The notes beneath the pieces were generated by a model. That model was not told the DNA's origin. It worked only from the letters and a program-made list of their open reading frames with translations, and did no database searches. The position numbers were made by a program, and so were the translations under genes. A DNA stretch of 62,594 bases from an uncultured Clostridia bacterium. Its GTDB lineage: Bacteria; Bacillota; Clostridia; Oscillospirales; Feifaniaceae. The DNA is taken from positions 1-62,594 of the forward strand of contig CAJFTX010000008.1 of the NCBI GenBank assembly GCA_904420075.1. Reading direction: 5' to 3'. Shown piece by piece: positions 49,557 to 58,544 of this stretch (position 1 is the stretch's first letter; each line of letters begins with the position of its first letter).

Positions 49557-50306
49557 CTAGTCCCCGTAAACCCGCACGATCCGCTCGGTTCCCTCCTTGT
49601 CCCGCTCAATCTCAAACGAGACGGCAAATCCCGGCTCAAGCGCGCGCAGCGTCCAGAGCGCCTCGCTGTCCGCCACCGGATAGCGCCGCTGCTCGCCGTT
49701 CACCCGCACGGCCGCCGTCTCCCCATCCAGCCCCTCAAAGACGCCCTCCACATGGGTGTCCCCGGTGAGAATCCCGCGGTACGGCTCCCCCTGCGGCAGC
49801 ACAAGGCCGAGCTGCGGGAGGGTGAGCGCGCCGCCGTCCGGCCCGCAGAAATAGACCTCGAGCGTCTCCGGATTGCTGAGCGGGGTCCCCGGGAAGCTCT
49901 CCTGCAAGGTCCGCTGGACGCTGTCGAGGATCATCACGTCCAGCTGCTCCGCGCTGTAGACAAAGAACTCCTCTCTCTGCGGCTCCGGCGGTCCCACAAA
50001 GAGGGAGGACTCCTCCGCAAAGCAGACGGTCACCCCGCCCCCGCCGGCCGTCACCTCCCCCGCGAGATCGAGATTCCAGCCGGTGAGCTCCGCGATCCCC
50101 GCGATCAGCTTCTCCGGCGTCAGCTCCCCGCTGTAGGCGAGCGGATACTCCGCAAAGTCGCCCTCCATGCCGATGAAGAGGGTCGCCTCCCCGCTCTGCC
50201 CCTGTTGCTCCTGCTGATCCTGCCGCTGTCCCTGTTGCTGCGTCCCGCAGCCCACAAGCAGCAAAAATGCGAGCAGCGCCGGCAATATCCGAACCAGTCT
50301 TCCCAT
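49557..50306 (-). CDS. GerMN-domain lipoprotein
   Basis: A 249-residue lipoprotein. The lipobox is LLLVGC with Cys20, then a Gln-rich linker (about 22-37). Residues about 95-175 resemble a GerMN domain, with VYSAEQLDVMILDSVQRTL (in part), NPETLEVYFCGPDGGALTLP and VLPQGE. The last 60 residues form a small beta-rich domain. GerM proteins act in spore envelope and germination in Bacillus. The start at 50306 has AAAGGAGGCGGAG upstream. Confidence 0.75.
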   Translation of the reverse strand: MGRLVRILPALLAFLLLVGCGTQQQGQRQDQQEQQGQSGEATLFIGMEGDFAEYPLAYSGELTPEKLIAGIAELTGWNLDLAGEVTAGGGGVTVCFAEESSLFVGPPEPQREEFFVYSAEQLDVMILDSVQRTLQESFPGTPLSNPETLEVYFCGPDGGALTLPQLGLVLPQGEPYRGILTGDTHVEGVFEGLDGETAAVRVNGEQRRYPVADSEALWTLRALEPGFAVSFEIERDKEGTERIVRVYGD

Positions 50307-50638
50307 CTCTCCGCCTCCTTTTTCTCTATTGTACCAGACCGCCCCCATCTTTGTATACTCCGCTTCTCCCTCTCTTTACAGAGACGAATAGATTCTTTAC
50401 AAATCCGTCCGTTTTTCCGCCGCTCCCGCCGTCCAACCCTCCAAAAGTTCGTCCTCTTGGCCCCGTTCCGTGTGGCAACTCCCCTAAAAAATTCTTCCCT
50501 TTTTCAAACGGCTTCCTTTATATAACTGCGCTCTCGGCCCCGCTCCCCTCTTTTTACGGAATCCTTACACCCGACTGACCGGAGCTTTATATCCGGCGCG
50601 TACAATGGGATACGGATGAAATAAAGGAGGATAAAAAC
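50307..50638. other. Promoter region between the GerMN lipoprotein and the phosphoesterase operon
   Basis: No gene is seen. A minus-strand extended -10 (TGG-TACAAT, 50328-50333) suits the GerMN gene. On the plus strand the stretch is pyrimidine-rich, with a TACAAT at about 50611 and a short CCGGA/TCCGG dyad just before it, possibly the operon promoter. Confidence 0.45.
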
Positions 50639-51481
50639 TTGAGATTTGTACAGCTTTCCGACACACATCTGCTCAAGAACCGTCCCGTCCCCGGCGGGAC
50701 GGCATACGATCCCGCGCTCGTCACGGACGACGGCGCCAAGTTACGCGCCGCGCTTCGCGCGGCGGCCGCACACCCGCAGAGGCCCGACCTCTTCTTTCTG
50801 ACCGGCGACCTCGTGCACGAGGGCACGGCGGAGGACTACCGCTATCTGCGCGAGCTGCTCGACGAGTGCTGCGGCGGCATTCCCTACTACGTCTGCCTCG
50901 GCAACCATGACCGGCACCGGGCGTTCTACGAAGGGTTCCTCGGCGAGAGCGGGAAGGACGGTCCCTATCTCTACTCCGTCACACAGGACGGGCTGCGGAT
51001 CGTCGCGCTCGACACCAGCCCCGAGGACGGGATGGCCGTCGGCGCTCTGCCCGCGGAACAGGTGGACTACCTGCGCGAGGCGCTCAAGACGCCCGCCCCG
51101 AAGGGCACCGTGGTCCTGCTCCACCATCCGCCCGCCGGAAACGTCCTCGCGGGGATGGAGCACCTCTGCCCGCTCCGGCCGGAGCTGCTGGAGGCGGTCC
51201 GCGGCACGGACGTCCGGGCGGTGCTCTCCGGGCACACCCACTTCGCAAGTTTCAGCTACCGGGACGGCGTCTTCTACGGAACCGCCCCCAGCACCGTGTG
51301 CAGCGGCGACAACGCCGCGGCCGGCGAGATGGTCATGGTGGAGGACTCGGCGTTCCTGCTCGGGACGCTCGGGGAGACGGGCGTCTCCGCCGGAATCGAG
51401 AGCATGAACGGGGGACGCCGAATCCTCGCGGAGATCACCAGAGAGATGATGGAGAAGATGATGCCGCGCGAGACCGCTTAG
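50639..51481 (+). CDS. Metallophosphoesterase, copy 1 (phosphodiesterase-like)
   Basis: A 280-residue calcineurin-like phosphoesterase. The metal motifs are in order: LSDTH (Asp8, His10), GDLVHEG, GNHDRHR, LLHHPP and GHTH. It resembles CpdA-type phosphodiesterases. There is no signal peptide, so it acts in the cytoplasm. It starts with TTG at 50639 after AAAGGAGG. It is the first gene of the seven-gene transport operon and a paralogue of the next gene. Confidence 0.92.
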   Translation: MRFVQLSDTHLLKNRPVPGGTAYDPALVTDDGAKLRAALRAAAAHPQRPDLFFLTGDLVHEGTAEDYRYLRELLDECCGGIPYYVCLGNHDRHRAFYEGFLGESGKDGPYLYSVTQDGLRIVALDTSPEDGMAVGALPAEQVDYLREALKTPAPKGTVVLLHHPPAGNVLAGMEHLCPLRPELLEAVRGTDVRAVLSGHTHFASFSYRDGVFYGTAPSTVCSGDNAAAGEMVMVEDSAFLLGTLGETGVSAGIESMNGGRRILAEITREMMEKMMPRETA

Positions 51482-51507
51482 CGGCAGCAGAAACGGAGGA
51501 CTTTATT

Positions 51508-52338
51508 TTGAACGGATTTCATCTATCGGACACCCACTTCATCCGGCCGGACGCCTCGGAGCGTCTCGGCGCGGTCCCGATCGCGGATGACGGCACCCGG
51601 CTCCGCCGCGTGCTGCGCGCCGCGATGAACTACGCGCAGAAGCCGGACTTCTTTCTCATCACCGGCGACCTCGTGCACGAGGGGGACGCCGAGGACTACC
51701 GGGCCTACCGCGCGCTGCTCGACGAGTGCTGCGGCGATGTCCCCTACTACGTCTGCCTCGGCAACCACGACCGGCACCGGGCGTTTCACGAGGGCTTCCT
51801 CGGCGAGAGCGGCGACGCGCCGTATGTCCGCTCCTCGGCGCAAGGGGGGCTTCGGATCATCAGTCTCGACTCGAGCCCCGAGGACGCGACCGTCATGGGC
51901 CGGATCACCCCGGAGCAGCTCGCGTTTCTCCGCGAGGAGCTCAAGACGCCCGCCCCGAAGGGCACAGTCGTTCTGCTCCACCACCCGCCGCGCGGCGTGG
52001 TGTACGAGAGCTTTGCCGCCCACTGCCCGGAGATGGAGGAGCTCGCGGAGCTGCTCGAGAGCGGAGAGGTGCGCGCGGTCTTCTCCGGCCACACCCACTT
52101 TGTGAGCTGTAGCGGCCGAAACGGCGTGCTCTACTCGACAGCGGCCAGCACCGCCTTCTCGATGGAGATGCGGCGGGCGGACCGCGGGATGGTCTTTTCG
52201 GACCGCTCCACCTTCAATCTCGTCCGCGTCGGCGAGGACGGCGTCTTCGCCGGCACCGAGGACATGGATGAGAAAGCGGTCCTGCTGCGCATCAGCGCGG
52301 AGGAGATGGCAAAAGTAATCAATCAGGAAATCGCATAG
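51508..52338 (+). CDS. Metallophosphoesterase, copy 2
   Basis: A 276-residue paralogue of the gene before it, arisen by tandem duplication. All metal motifs are kept: LSDTHFI, GDLVHEGD, GNHDRHR, LLHHPP and GHTH. Long stretches are identical at DNA level; for instance 51739-51783 matches 50882-50925. It starts with TTG at 51508 after ACGGAGGA, and open codons upstream overlap the first copy. The C-terminal 60 residues differ more, so substrate range may differ. Confidence 0.92.
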   Translation: MNGFHLSDTHFIRPDASERLGAVPIADDGTRLRRVLRAAMNYAQKPDFFLITGDLVHEGDAEDYRAYRALLDECCGDVPYYVCLGNHDRHRAFHEGFLGESGDAPYVRSSAQGGLRIISLDSSPEDATVMGRITPEQLAFLREELKTPAPKGTVVLLHHPPRGVVYESFAAHCPEMEELAELLESGEVRAVFSGHTHFVSCSGRNGVLYSTAASTAFSMEMRRADRGMVFSDRSTFNLVRVGEDGVFAGTEDMDEKAVLLRISAEEMAKVINQEIA

Positions 52339-52350
52339 GAGAGAAATGAG

Positions 52351-53667
52351 ATGAAAAAAAGAAAACTTGTTGCGCTGCTCGCCGCAGCGGCGATGTTTGT
52401 GACGATGGGCACCGGCTGCATGACCACCAAGGCCACCGACAGCGCCGGCTCCGGCGACGGCGACGGAAAGACCGAGATCACCTTCTACACCTACAACCTG
52501 TCGATCGCCTCGCAGAAGGAGGCCGCGCAGAAGCTGATCGACGACTTCAACGCCCAGAGCGACACCGTCCACGTGACCGGCGTCGCGGCGGACGTCATGA
52601 CCATGCAGACCAAAATCCAGTCGGACTACGCGGCCGGCCAGACCTTCGACGTGGTCCAGTGCGCCTTAAACCAGGTCGGCTACTACGTCGACAACTACAA
52701 GCTCCCCGCCTTTGAGGACGTCGCCGGCCAGGCCGCGTTTGACGAGCACATGGAGGGCTTCGCCGAGAACGCAAAGACGCTCGGCCAGTACCGGGACGGC
52801 AAGACCTATGTGCTGCCCTACACCTTCTCCACCCCGATGCTCTACTACAACGCGGACCTCTTCCGCGACGCGGGGCTCGACCCGGACGCGCCGATCGAGA
52901 CCTGGGACGACGTCAAGGAGTGCGGCCTCGCGCTCAAGGCCGCGGGCCACGAGGGCGTGCAGATCACCGCGACGGGCGACGGCTACGACTGGCTGATCCA
53001 GGCGATGATCTACTCGAACGGCGGCGACGTGATGAATGAGGACCACACCGAGGTCACCTTCACCGATCCGAACACGGTCGGGGCGATCTCGATGTGGCAG
53101 GACCTCGTGAAGTCCGGCGCGCACACCAACTACACCGACACCGAGGCGCAGGAGGCGTTCCTCGCGGGCAACCAGGGGATGCTCGTCACCACCGCCGCGC
53201 TCGAGAGCGGCCTCATCTCCGCGGCGGAGAGCGGCGGCTGGGAGCTCAAGGCGGCCCCCTTCCCCTCCTTCGAGGGCAAGGAGTCGGTCCCGACCAACTC
53301 CGGCTCCGGCCTCTGCATCATGTCCTCCGACCCGGAGAAGCAGGCGGCCGCCTGGGAGTTTATCAAGTATGTCACCTCCGCCGAGGGCTACACCACCATC
53401 ACCAGCATGATGGGCTATCTCCCGCTCCGTCCGGACATCGTGAACGATGAGCGCTATCTCAAGAGCTGGGCCGAGGAGCACCCCTTCGTCCACACCAATC
53501 TCGCCCAGCTCGAGCGGCTGCACCGCTGGGAGGGCTTCCCCGGCATGAACGGCGGCCAGATCGGCACGCTGCTCAATCAGACGGTCACCAAGTGCATCTT
53601 CACCGACTGCGACGTGGCCTCCGAGATGCAGACGGCCCAGTCCCAGGCGCAGGATCTGATGCCGTAA
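52351..53667 (+). CDS. ABC transporter solute-binding lipoprotein
   Basis: A 438-residue lipoprotein with signal peptide and lipobox MGTGC (Cys23). The rest is a family-1 (UgpB/MalE-like) binding protein with typical NSGSGLCIM, GYLPLRPDI and WEFIKYVTS segments. It captures the solute outside the cell for the two permeases that follow. Its best match by memory is the glycerol-3-phosphate/sugar group; the phosphoesterases beside it favour a phosphorylated ligand. The gap to the previous gene is 12 bases. Confidence 0.93.
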   Translation: MKKRKLVALLAAAAMFVTMGTGCMTTKATDSAGSGDGDGKTEITFYTYNLSIASQKEAAQKLIDDFNAQSDTVHVTGVAADVMTMQTKIQSDYAAGQTFDVVQCALNQVGYYVDNYKLPAFEDVAGQAAFDEHMEGFAENAKTLGQYRDGKTYVLPYTFSTPMLYYNADLFRDAGLDPDAPIETWDDVKECGLALKAAGHEGVQITATGDGYDWLIQAMIYSNGGDVMNEDHTEVTFTDPNTVGAISMWQDLVKSGAHTNYTDTEAQEAFLAGNQGMLVTTAALESGLISAAESGGWELKAAPFPSFEGKESVPTNSGSGLCIMSSDPEKQAAAWEFIKYVTSAEGYTTITSMMGYLPLRPDIVNDERYLKSWAEEHPFVHTNLAQLERLHRWEGFPGMNGGQIGTLLNQTVTKCIFTDCDVASEMQTAQSQAQDLMP

Positions 53668-53683
53668 GAGAGCGGGTGGACAT

Positions 53684-54643
53684 ATGAGTGAAATCGCACT
53701 TTCCGCGCTGCCGGACCTGAGCGGGGTCGCCGTCCGGCAGCAGTCCGCCGCAAAGCGGATCTTAAAGCGGCTCACCCCGTTCCTCTTCGTCGCTCCGGCG
53801 CTGATCCTCGTCCTCTTCTGGGTGTACCGGCCGCTGGTGCAGACCTTCGGCCTTTCCATCCAGATGTGGAACATGAATCCGAATGTCGAGCCGGTGAACG
53901 TGGGACTCCAGAACTTCCAGTATATCTTCACCCACCCCGACTTCTTCCAGGCGGTGTGGAACACCTTTCTCTACATTCTGCTGATGCTGCCCTTCTCGGT
54001 CATCCTGCCGATGGCGATCGCCATCGCGACCAACCGGCTCAGCTCCCGCGCGAAGAACATCTACCGCGCCATCTTCTTTTTGCCGATGATCATGCCGCCG
54101 GTCGCCTGCTCGGCCGTCTGGCGCTGGCTGATGCACCCGATCAACGGGCTTTTCAACCACCTGCTCACCAGCATGGGGGTCGTCGAGGAGGGGGTCCGCT
54201 TCCTCTCGGACGAGAACTGGGTGCTGCTCTCGATCGTGCTCATCGCGGGCTGGAAGATGATCGGCTTCTCGACGCTGATGTTCTCCGCGGGGCTCACCGG
54301 AATCGACCCGAGCTACTACGAGGCGGCGAGCGTCGACGGCCACAAGAAGTGGCGCCAGACGCTGACCATCACCCTGCCGCTGCTCTCGCCCACCATCATG
54401 CTGATGCTGATGATGAGCGTGCTGATGACGGCGCAGTGGACCTTCGCCTACATCGACGTGCTGACCCAGGGCGGCCCGGCGGGCGCCAGCACCAATGTGT
54501 ACTACCTGCTCTGGACCTACGGATTCAAAAACTTCAACTCCGGGCTCTCCTCCGCGGCGGCGGTCGTCTTCTTCATCGGCTTCGGCATCCTCGCGCTGAT
54601 CTTCACACGGATCAACCGCAAGGTCGCCTTCTACGACAACTAA
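53684..54643 (+). CDS. ABC transporter permease, UgpA/MalF-like
   Basis: A 319-residue permease with six membrane segments (first at about 35-55). The cytoplasmic EAA loop reads YYEAASVDGHKKWRQTLTITLPLLSP in part, the contact site for the ATPase. It forms the translocation pore with the permease that follows after 12 bases. The N-terminal 25 residues are polar, as usual for this group. Confidence 0.94.
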   Translation: MSEIALSALPDLSGVAVRQQSAAKRILKRLTPFLFVAPALILVLFWVYRPLVQTFGLSIQMWNMNPNVEPVNVGLQNFQYIFTHPDFFQAVWNTFLYILLMLPFSVILPMAIAIATNRLSSRAKNIYRAIFFLPMIMPPVACSAVWRWLMHPINGLFNHLLTSMGVVEEGVRFLSDENWVLLSIVLIAGWKMIGFSTLMFSAGLTGIDPSYYEAASVDGHKKWRQTLTITLPLLSPTIMLMLMMSVLMTAQWTFAYIDVLTQGGPAGASTNVYYLLWTYGFKNFNSGLSSAAAVVFFIGFGILALIFTRINRKVAFYDN

Positions 54644-54655
54644 GGGGGGAGCAAA

Positions 54656-55492
54656 ATGGCAGAACTGACAATTTCCAAGCGGCAGATCCACTGGCAGAAT
54701 GGGCTCAAGCACCTGCTGCTCATCCTGCTCTGCGTGTTCGCGATCTTCCCGATCTACTGGATGGTGATCAGCTCCTTCAAGGGACAGACCGAGATCTTCA
54801 ACAATTCGCTCTTGCCCTCGAGCTTCTCCGCCGACAACTACGCCTACGCGCTCGAGCAGGTCGACATCCTCGGCATGACGGTGAACACCTTCTTTATGGC
54901 GATCTCCCAGGCGGTGCTACAGCTCGCGACCGCGATCATGGCCGCCTACGCGCTGACCCGGTGGAAGTTCCCCGGCAGCCGGGTGATCTACACGCTGTTC
55001 GCCCTGACCTGGCTCGTGCCGATCCAGGCGACGATGATTCCAAACTACACCACCCTTGTCAACATGGGGTTTCGCGACTCGATCGTCGGCGTCATCATCC
55101 CCAATATGGCCTCCGCCTTCGCGATCCTGTCGCTCTATCCGGCGTTCAAGTCCTTCCCGAAGGCGCTCATCGAGGCCGGGATGATGGATAAGATGTCCGC
55201 CCCGGGGGTGCTCTTCAAGCTGATCCTGCCGAACATCAAGAGCTCGGTCGTGTCGCTCGGCATCCTGCTCTTTATCAACTCGTGGAACGAGTACTTCTGG
55301 CCGGCGATGATCGTCTCCGACCAGGGGCAGGCCACCCTGCAGATCGGGCTGCGCTCCTTCATGTCGGCGGAGCTCACCTCCTGGGGGCCGCTGATGGCGG
55401 CCGCGGTGCTCGCGAGCCTGCCGATCCTGATTTTATACCTGCTGCTGCAAAAGCAGGTCATCCAATCCTTTGTAAAGTGGGGAATTAAATAA
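54656..55492 (+). CDS. ABC transporter permease, UgpE/MalG-like
   Basis: A 278-residue permease with six membrane segments. The EAA loop reads FPKALIEAGMMDKMSAPGVLFKLILPN in part, near residues 165-190. Family features include FPIYWMVISSFK near the start. It pairs with the upstream permease. Its stop overlaps the phosphatase start by one base (TAATG). Confidence 0.94.
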   Translation: MAELTISKRQIHWQNGLKHLLLILLCVFAIFPIYWMVISSFKGQTEIFNNSLLPSSFSADNYAYALEQVDILGMTVNTFFMAISQAVLQLATAIMAAYALTRWKFPGSRVIYTLFALTWLVPIQATMIPNYTTLVNMGFRDSIVGVIIPNMASAFAILSLYPAFKSFPKALIEAGMMDKMSAPGVLFKLILPNIKSSVVSLGILLFINSWNEYFWPAMIVSDQGQATLQIGLRSFMSAELTSWGPLMAAAVLASLPILILYLLLQKQVIQSFVKWGIK

Positions 55493-56247
55493 TGACGACA
55501 ATCCAATCACATCTTCCGCTCGAGGGGCTCGCAAACGCGCGCCACCTCGGCGGCTATCCGGCGGAGGGCGGCCTCACAAAGGAGCGCGCCTATGTCCGCT
55601 GCGAAAACCCCGGCCGGGTGACCGCGGCCGACCGCGACGCGCTCTACCGCTTCGGCGTGCGGCTGGTGATCGACCTGCGCAGCCCGGAGGAGATCGACAA
55701 GGAGGCAGACCTCCTCGCGGAGGACTCCCGCTTCCAGTATCTCTCCCTCCCCGTGTTCTCGGCCGACGCCTCCCCCGCCGCGCTCGCGGCGGAGACCTTT
55801 GACATGGGCGCGCTCTATGTCCACATGCTGCGCGACCGCGGCGAGGTCTTTCAAAAGATCCTCCGCGCCGTGCTCGGCACGGAGGGCGTCGTGCTCTTCC
55901 ACTGCACCGCGGGCAAGGACCGCACCGGTGTGCTCGCGGCGCTGCTGCTGCTCGCCGCCGGGGTGGACCGTGAGACCGTCGTCGCCGAGTACGCCTACAC
56001 CGGCGAGCTTCTGCGCCCGCTGCTCGACAAGCTGCGCGAGGGGATGCCGGAGGGCGCCGGCAGGGAGCGCGCCGAGGCGATGCTCGCCGCCGACCCCGCC
56101 TATATCGAGACGCTGATCGACGATCTCGACACGCACGGCGGCGCCAAAAACTATCTGCGCTCGCTCGGCTTCTCCGCGGAGGAGATCGACGCGCTGAACC
56201 GCAGACTGATCGACAAAGGAGAAAACCATGAGCAGAATTGTGCTTGA
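55492..56247 (+). CDS. Tyrosine/serine-type phosphatase (HCxxGKDRT family)
   Basis: A 251-residue phosphatase with the P-loop FHCTAGKDRTG, nucleophile Cys138 and catalytic Arg144. The HLGGYPAEGG segment near residue 20 and DLRSPEEI at 61-68 are typical of IphP/PtpB-like enzymes. There is no signal peptide, so it is cytosolic. It is encoded between permease and ATPase genes of one transporter, overlapping the ATPase gene by 20 nt. That placement suggests it acts on the imported compound rather than on proteins; this is inference. Confidence 0.88.
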   Translation: MTTIQSHLPLEGLANARHLGGYPAEGGLTKERAYVRCENPGRVTAADRDALYRFGVRLVIDLRSPEEIDKEADLLAEDSRFQYLSLPVFSADASPAALAAETFDMGALYVHMLRDRGEVFQKILRAVLGTEGVVLFHCTAGKDRTGVLAALLLLAAGVDRETVVAEYAYTGELLRPLLDKLREGMPEGAGRERAEAMLAADPAYIETLIDDLDTHGGAKNYLRSLGFSAEEIDALNRRLIDKGENHEQNCA

Positions 56248-57268
56248 AGGCATCAAAAAATCGTTCAATAAAAAGACCCACGTCCTCCACGGCATCGACC
56301 TGCACGTCGAGGACGGGTCGTTCACCATCCTGCTCGGGCCGTCCGGCTGCGGCAAGTCCACCCTGCTGCGGATCATCGCCGGGCTGGAGCGCTCGGACGC
56401 GGGCCGGGTCATCATCGGCGACGAAGACGTCACCCGGCTCGAGCCGCAGGAGCGCGACCTCGCGATGGTGTTCCAGAACTACGCGCTCTACCCGCATATG
56501 AACGTGCGCAAAAACATCGAGTACGGCCTCAAGGCCAAGAAGATCCCGAAGGAGGAGCGCAACCGCCGGATCGAGAGCGTGGTGAAGCTCGTGCAGCTGG
56601 AGGACCAGCTCGAGAAGCTCCCGGCGCAGATGTCGGGCGGTCAGCGGCAGCGGGTCGCGCTCGCCCGCGCGATCGTCAAGCGGCCGCACGCCTTTCTGAT
56701 GGATGAGCCGCTCTCCAACCTGGACGCGAAGCTCCGCACCCAGATGCGGGTCGAGATCGCGGCGCTGCACAAGCACCTCGGCACCACCTTCCTCTACGTC
56801 ACCCACGACCAGGTGGAGGCGATGTCGATGGGCACCCACATCGTGCTCCTAAACGGCGGGCGCATCATGCAGCAGGGCTCCCCGCGGGAGATCTACACCA
56901 ACCCGCAGTCCCTCTTTGTCGCCCAGTTCATCGGCTCGCCCCCCGCGAATGTCCTGAGCTTCGGCGACTACTCGGTCGCCATCCGCCCGGAGGAGCTGGT
57001 CTTCCAGCCCTCGCCCGAGAAGCGGATGACCCTCTCCGGCAAGGTGATCGCCCGCGAGCACCTCGGCGGCGAGACCCTCTACTATCTCCAGACCAGATAC
57101 GGCCGCGTCACCGTCAAGGGCGAGCACTTCTGGGACGACACGAGCGAGACCGCCGAGGTCTACTTCGGCGAGGCGGACCTCATGTTCTTCGACAGGGAGG
57201 GCAACCGCACCCAGAAGCGGCCGGACATCCTCAGCGCGTTCGCGCACGAGTACTCGCGCGCGATTTAA
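56228..57268 (+). CDS. ABC transporter ATP-binding protein, MsmX/UgpC-like
   Basis: A 346-residue ATPase. Walker A is GPSGCGKST at 37-45, signature MSGGQ, Walker B FLMDEP, and the switch His is in VTHDQVEA. The C-terminal part (about 235-340) holds a TOBE-type domain with SVAIRPEEL. It overlaps the phosphatase gene and powers the two permeases. It is the last gene of the operon, with a strong terminator 87 bases later. Confidence 0.95.
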   Translation: MSRIVLEGIKKSFNKKTHVLHGIDLHVEDGSFTILLGPSGCGKSTLLRIIAGLERSDAGRVIIGDEDVTRLEPQERDLAMVFQNYALYPHMNVRKNIEYGLKAKKIPKEERNRRIESVVKLVQLEDQLEKLPAQMSGGQRQRVALARAIVKRPHAFLMDEPLSNLDAKLRTQMRVEIAALHKHLGTTFLYVTHDQVEAMSMGTHIVLLNGGRIMQQGSPREIYTNPQSLFVAQFIGSPPANVLSFGDYSVAIRPEELVFQPSPEKRMTLSGKVIAREHLGGETLYYLQTRYGRVTVKGEHFWDDTSETAEVYFGEADLMFFDREGNRTQKRPDILSAFAHEYSRAI

Positions 57269-57354
57269 GCGCCCTCCCGCAGGTCCGGCCCCATCTGCGC
57301 GGCTCCTGCCGGTGCGCGCTCCGGGACACGCCGCGGCCGGGCCGAAACAAAAAA

Positions 57355-57386
57355 TTGGGGCACCCTCCTTACGGAGGGTGCCCCAA
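57355..57386 (+). terminator. Terminator of the phosphoester transport operon
   Basis: A perfect stem of about 14 base pairs (57355-57368 with 57373-57386) has a four-base loop. On plus the following T-run starts after AGAC (TTTTATC). Confidence 0.85.
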
Positions 57387-57786
57387 AGACTTTTATCAGA
57401 TTCTTTTTTCGGTTTGTCGGATCACGATCCGATGCTCGTTATACTTGTAGACATCAATCCATTTTAGAAAAAAGTACCGAGATGTCCCTCGGGATAACTT
57501 TTGCGCCGATATGACGCCGAGCCATTTTTGACACTCCGGCGCCCAAATAGCGCCCGAATTTCTGATGATGATATAACCCAATACGGGCAACCACAATGTG
57601 AGAGAGCGCGAAAGCATTCGTCGCTTTCGCGCTCTTGACTACCACATAGGCAAAGGCAGACGCCCTTGTCAATGGCGGCACATCTATGCGCCGTTCCTCT
57701 TGCGCGCTGACGAGGGCGGCCGGCCCTGCTACTTCGTACAAATTTCGCACAAATCGGGAAAGTAATCGAAAAATCCATGTACGGGT
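57387..57786. other. AT-richer gene-free stretch before the SAM methyltransferase
   Basis: Base composition drops sharply from the neighbours. A minus-strand frame at 57396-57617 (73 codons, ending YNEHRIVIRQTEKRI) has no ribosome site; it might be the tail of a decayed mobile-element gene but cannot be named. Nothing else is seen. Confidence 0.4.
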
Positions 57787-57794
57787 GCTATAAT
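57787..57794 (+). promoter_or_regulatory. Extended -10 promoter of the SAM methyltransferase
   Basis: TGCTATAAT is an extended -10 box. A weak TCGAAA -35 lies 17 bases upstream. An ATG at 57777 lies before this promoter and cannot be the start. Confidence 0.6.
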
Positions 57795-57839
57795 ATTTCC
57801 GTACAAAGCGGCAAATCGGTATTCATGGAGGGTTTAGGA

Positions 57840-58544
57840 GTGGATTGTTCTCACAAAAACAGCTTGAAAGCCTGGGAAGAGAATGCGGTATTTTGGGATA
57901 GTTTTATGGGTGCTCATTCCAATGCTTTTCACAGGCTGACCGTCCGTCCAAAAGTAACTGAATTACTCAATGTTCAGCCTGATGATTTTATCTTAGATAT
58001 TGCTTGCGGAAACGGCAACTATTCTGCCTATTTAGCGGAACGTGGAGTATCTGTTGTAGCCTTCGACTATTCTCCCAAAATGATTGAACTGGCCAAAAAC
58101 AGACAGTCGCATCTTATCGATAGAATTGAATTTGTTGTTGCAGACGCAACGGATCATAAAAGTTTGCTGTCGTTGAGAAGGCAAAAGCCATTTACAAAAG
58201 CAGTGTCAAATATGGCAGTAATGGATATCTCAGAAATAGCGACTTTGTTCCGTTGTGTGAATCAAATGCTTGCTACTAATGGAGTATTTGTGTTTGCCAC
58301 ACAGCACCCCTGTTTTGTGACATTGACAGAAAAGTACATGACGCCTCACAGCTATTACGGCGAAGCAATCACAGGGCAACCGCAAAAACAATGCTATTAT
58401 CATCGCTCTTTACAGGACATTTTTCATGTCTGCTTTCAAAGCGGCTTTGTCATTGACGGTTTCTATGAGGAATGCTTCGGTGATCACAAGGAAATACCGG
58501 CGGTAATGATTGTTAGAGCGAGGAAAATGCAGGATAATAGATAA
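57840..58544 (+). CDS. Class I SAM-dependent methyltransferase (probably acquired)
   Basis: A 234-residue methyltransferase. SAM-binding motif I is FILDIACGNGNYSAYLAERG in residues 50-69, motif II AFDYSPKMIELAK follows, then VVADATDH. The substrate is unknown. The GTG at 57840 follows GGAGG by 8 bases and lies after the promoter; ATG codons at 57777 and 57825 are in frame but lack ribosome sites. Its codons are AT-rich, with many AAA, TTT and ATT, unlike every neighbour, so it was probably gained by transfer. Confidence 0.82.
   Translation: MDCSHKNSLKAWEENAVFWDSFMGAHSNAFHRLTVRPKVTELLNVQPDDFILDIACGNGNYSAYLAERGVSVVAFDYSPKMIELAKNRQSHLIDRIEFVVADATDHKSLLSLRRQKPFTKAVSNMAVMDISEIATLFRCVNQMLATNGVFVFATQHPCFVTLTEKYMTPHSYYGEAITGQPQKQCYYHRSLQDIFHVCFQSGFVIDGFYEECFGDHKEIPAVMIVRARKMQDNR

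Noticed and set aside
57396-57617. 73-codon minus-strand frame, possible recombinase tail
   Set aside because: The end YKYNEHRIVIR loosely recalls the last strand of serine recombinases, but the match is too short, there is no ribosome site and no catalytic part.
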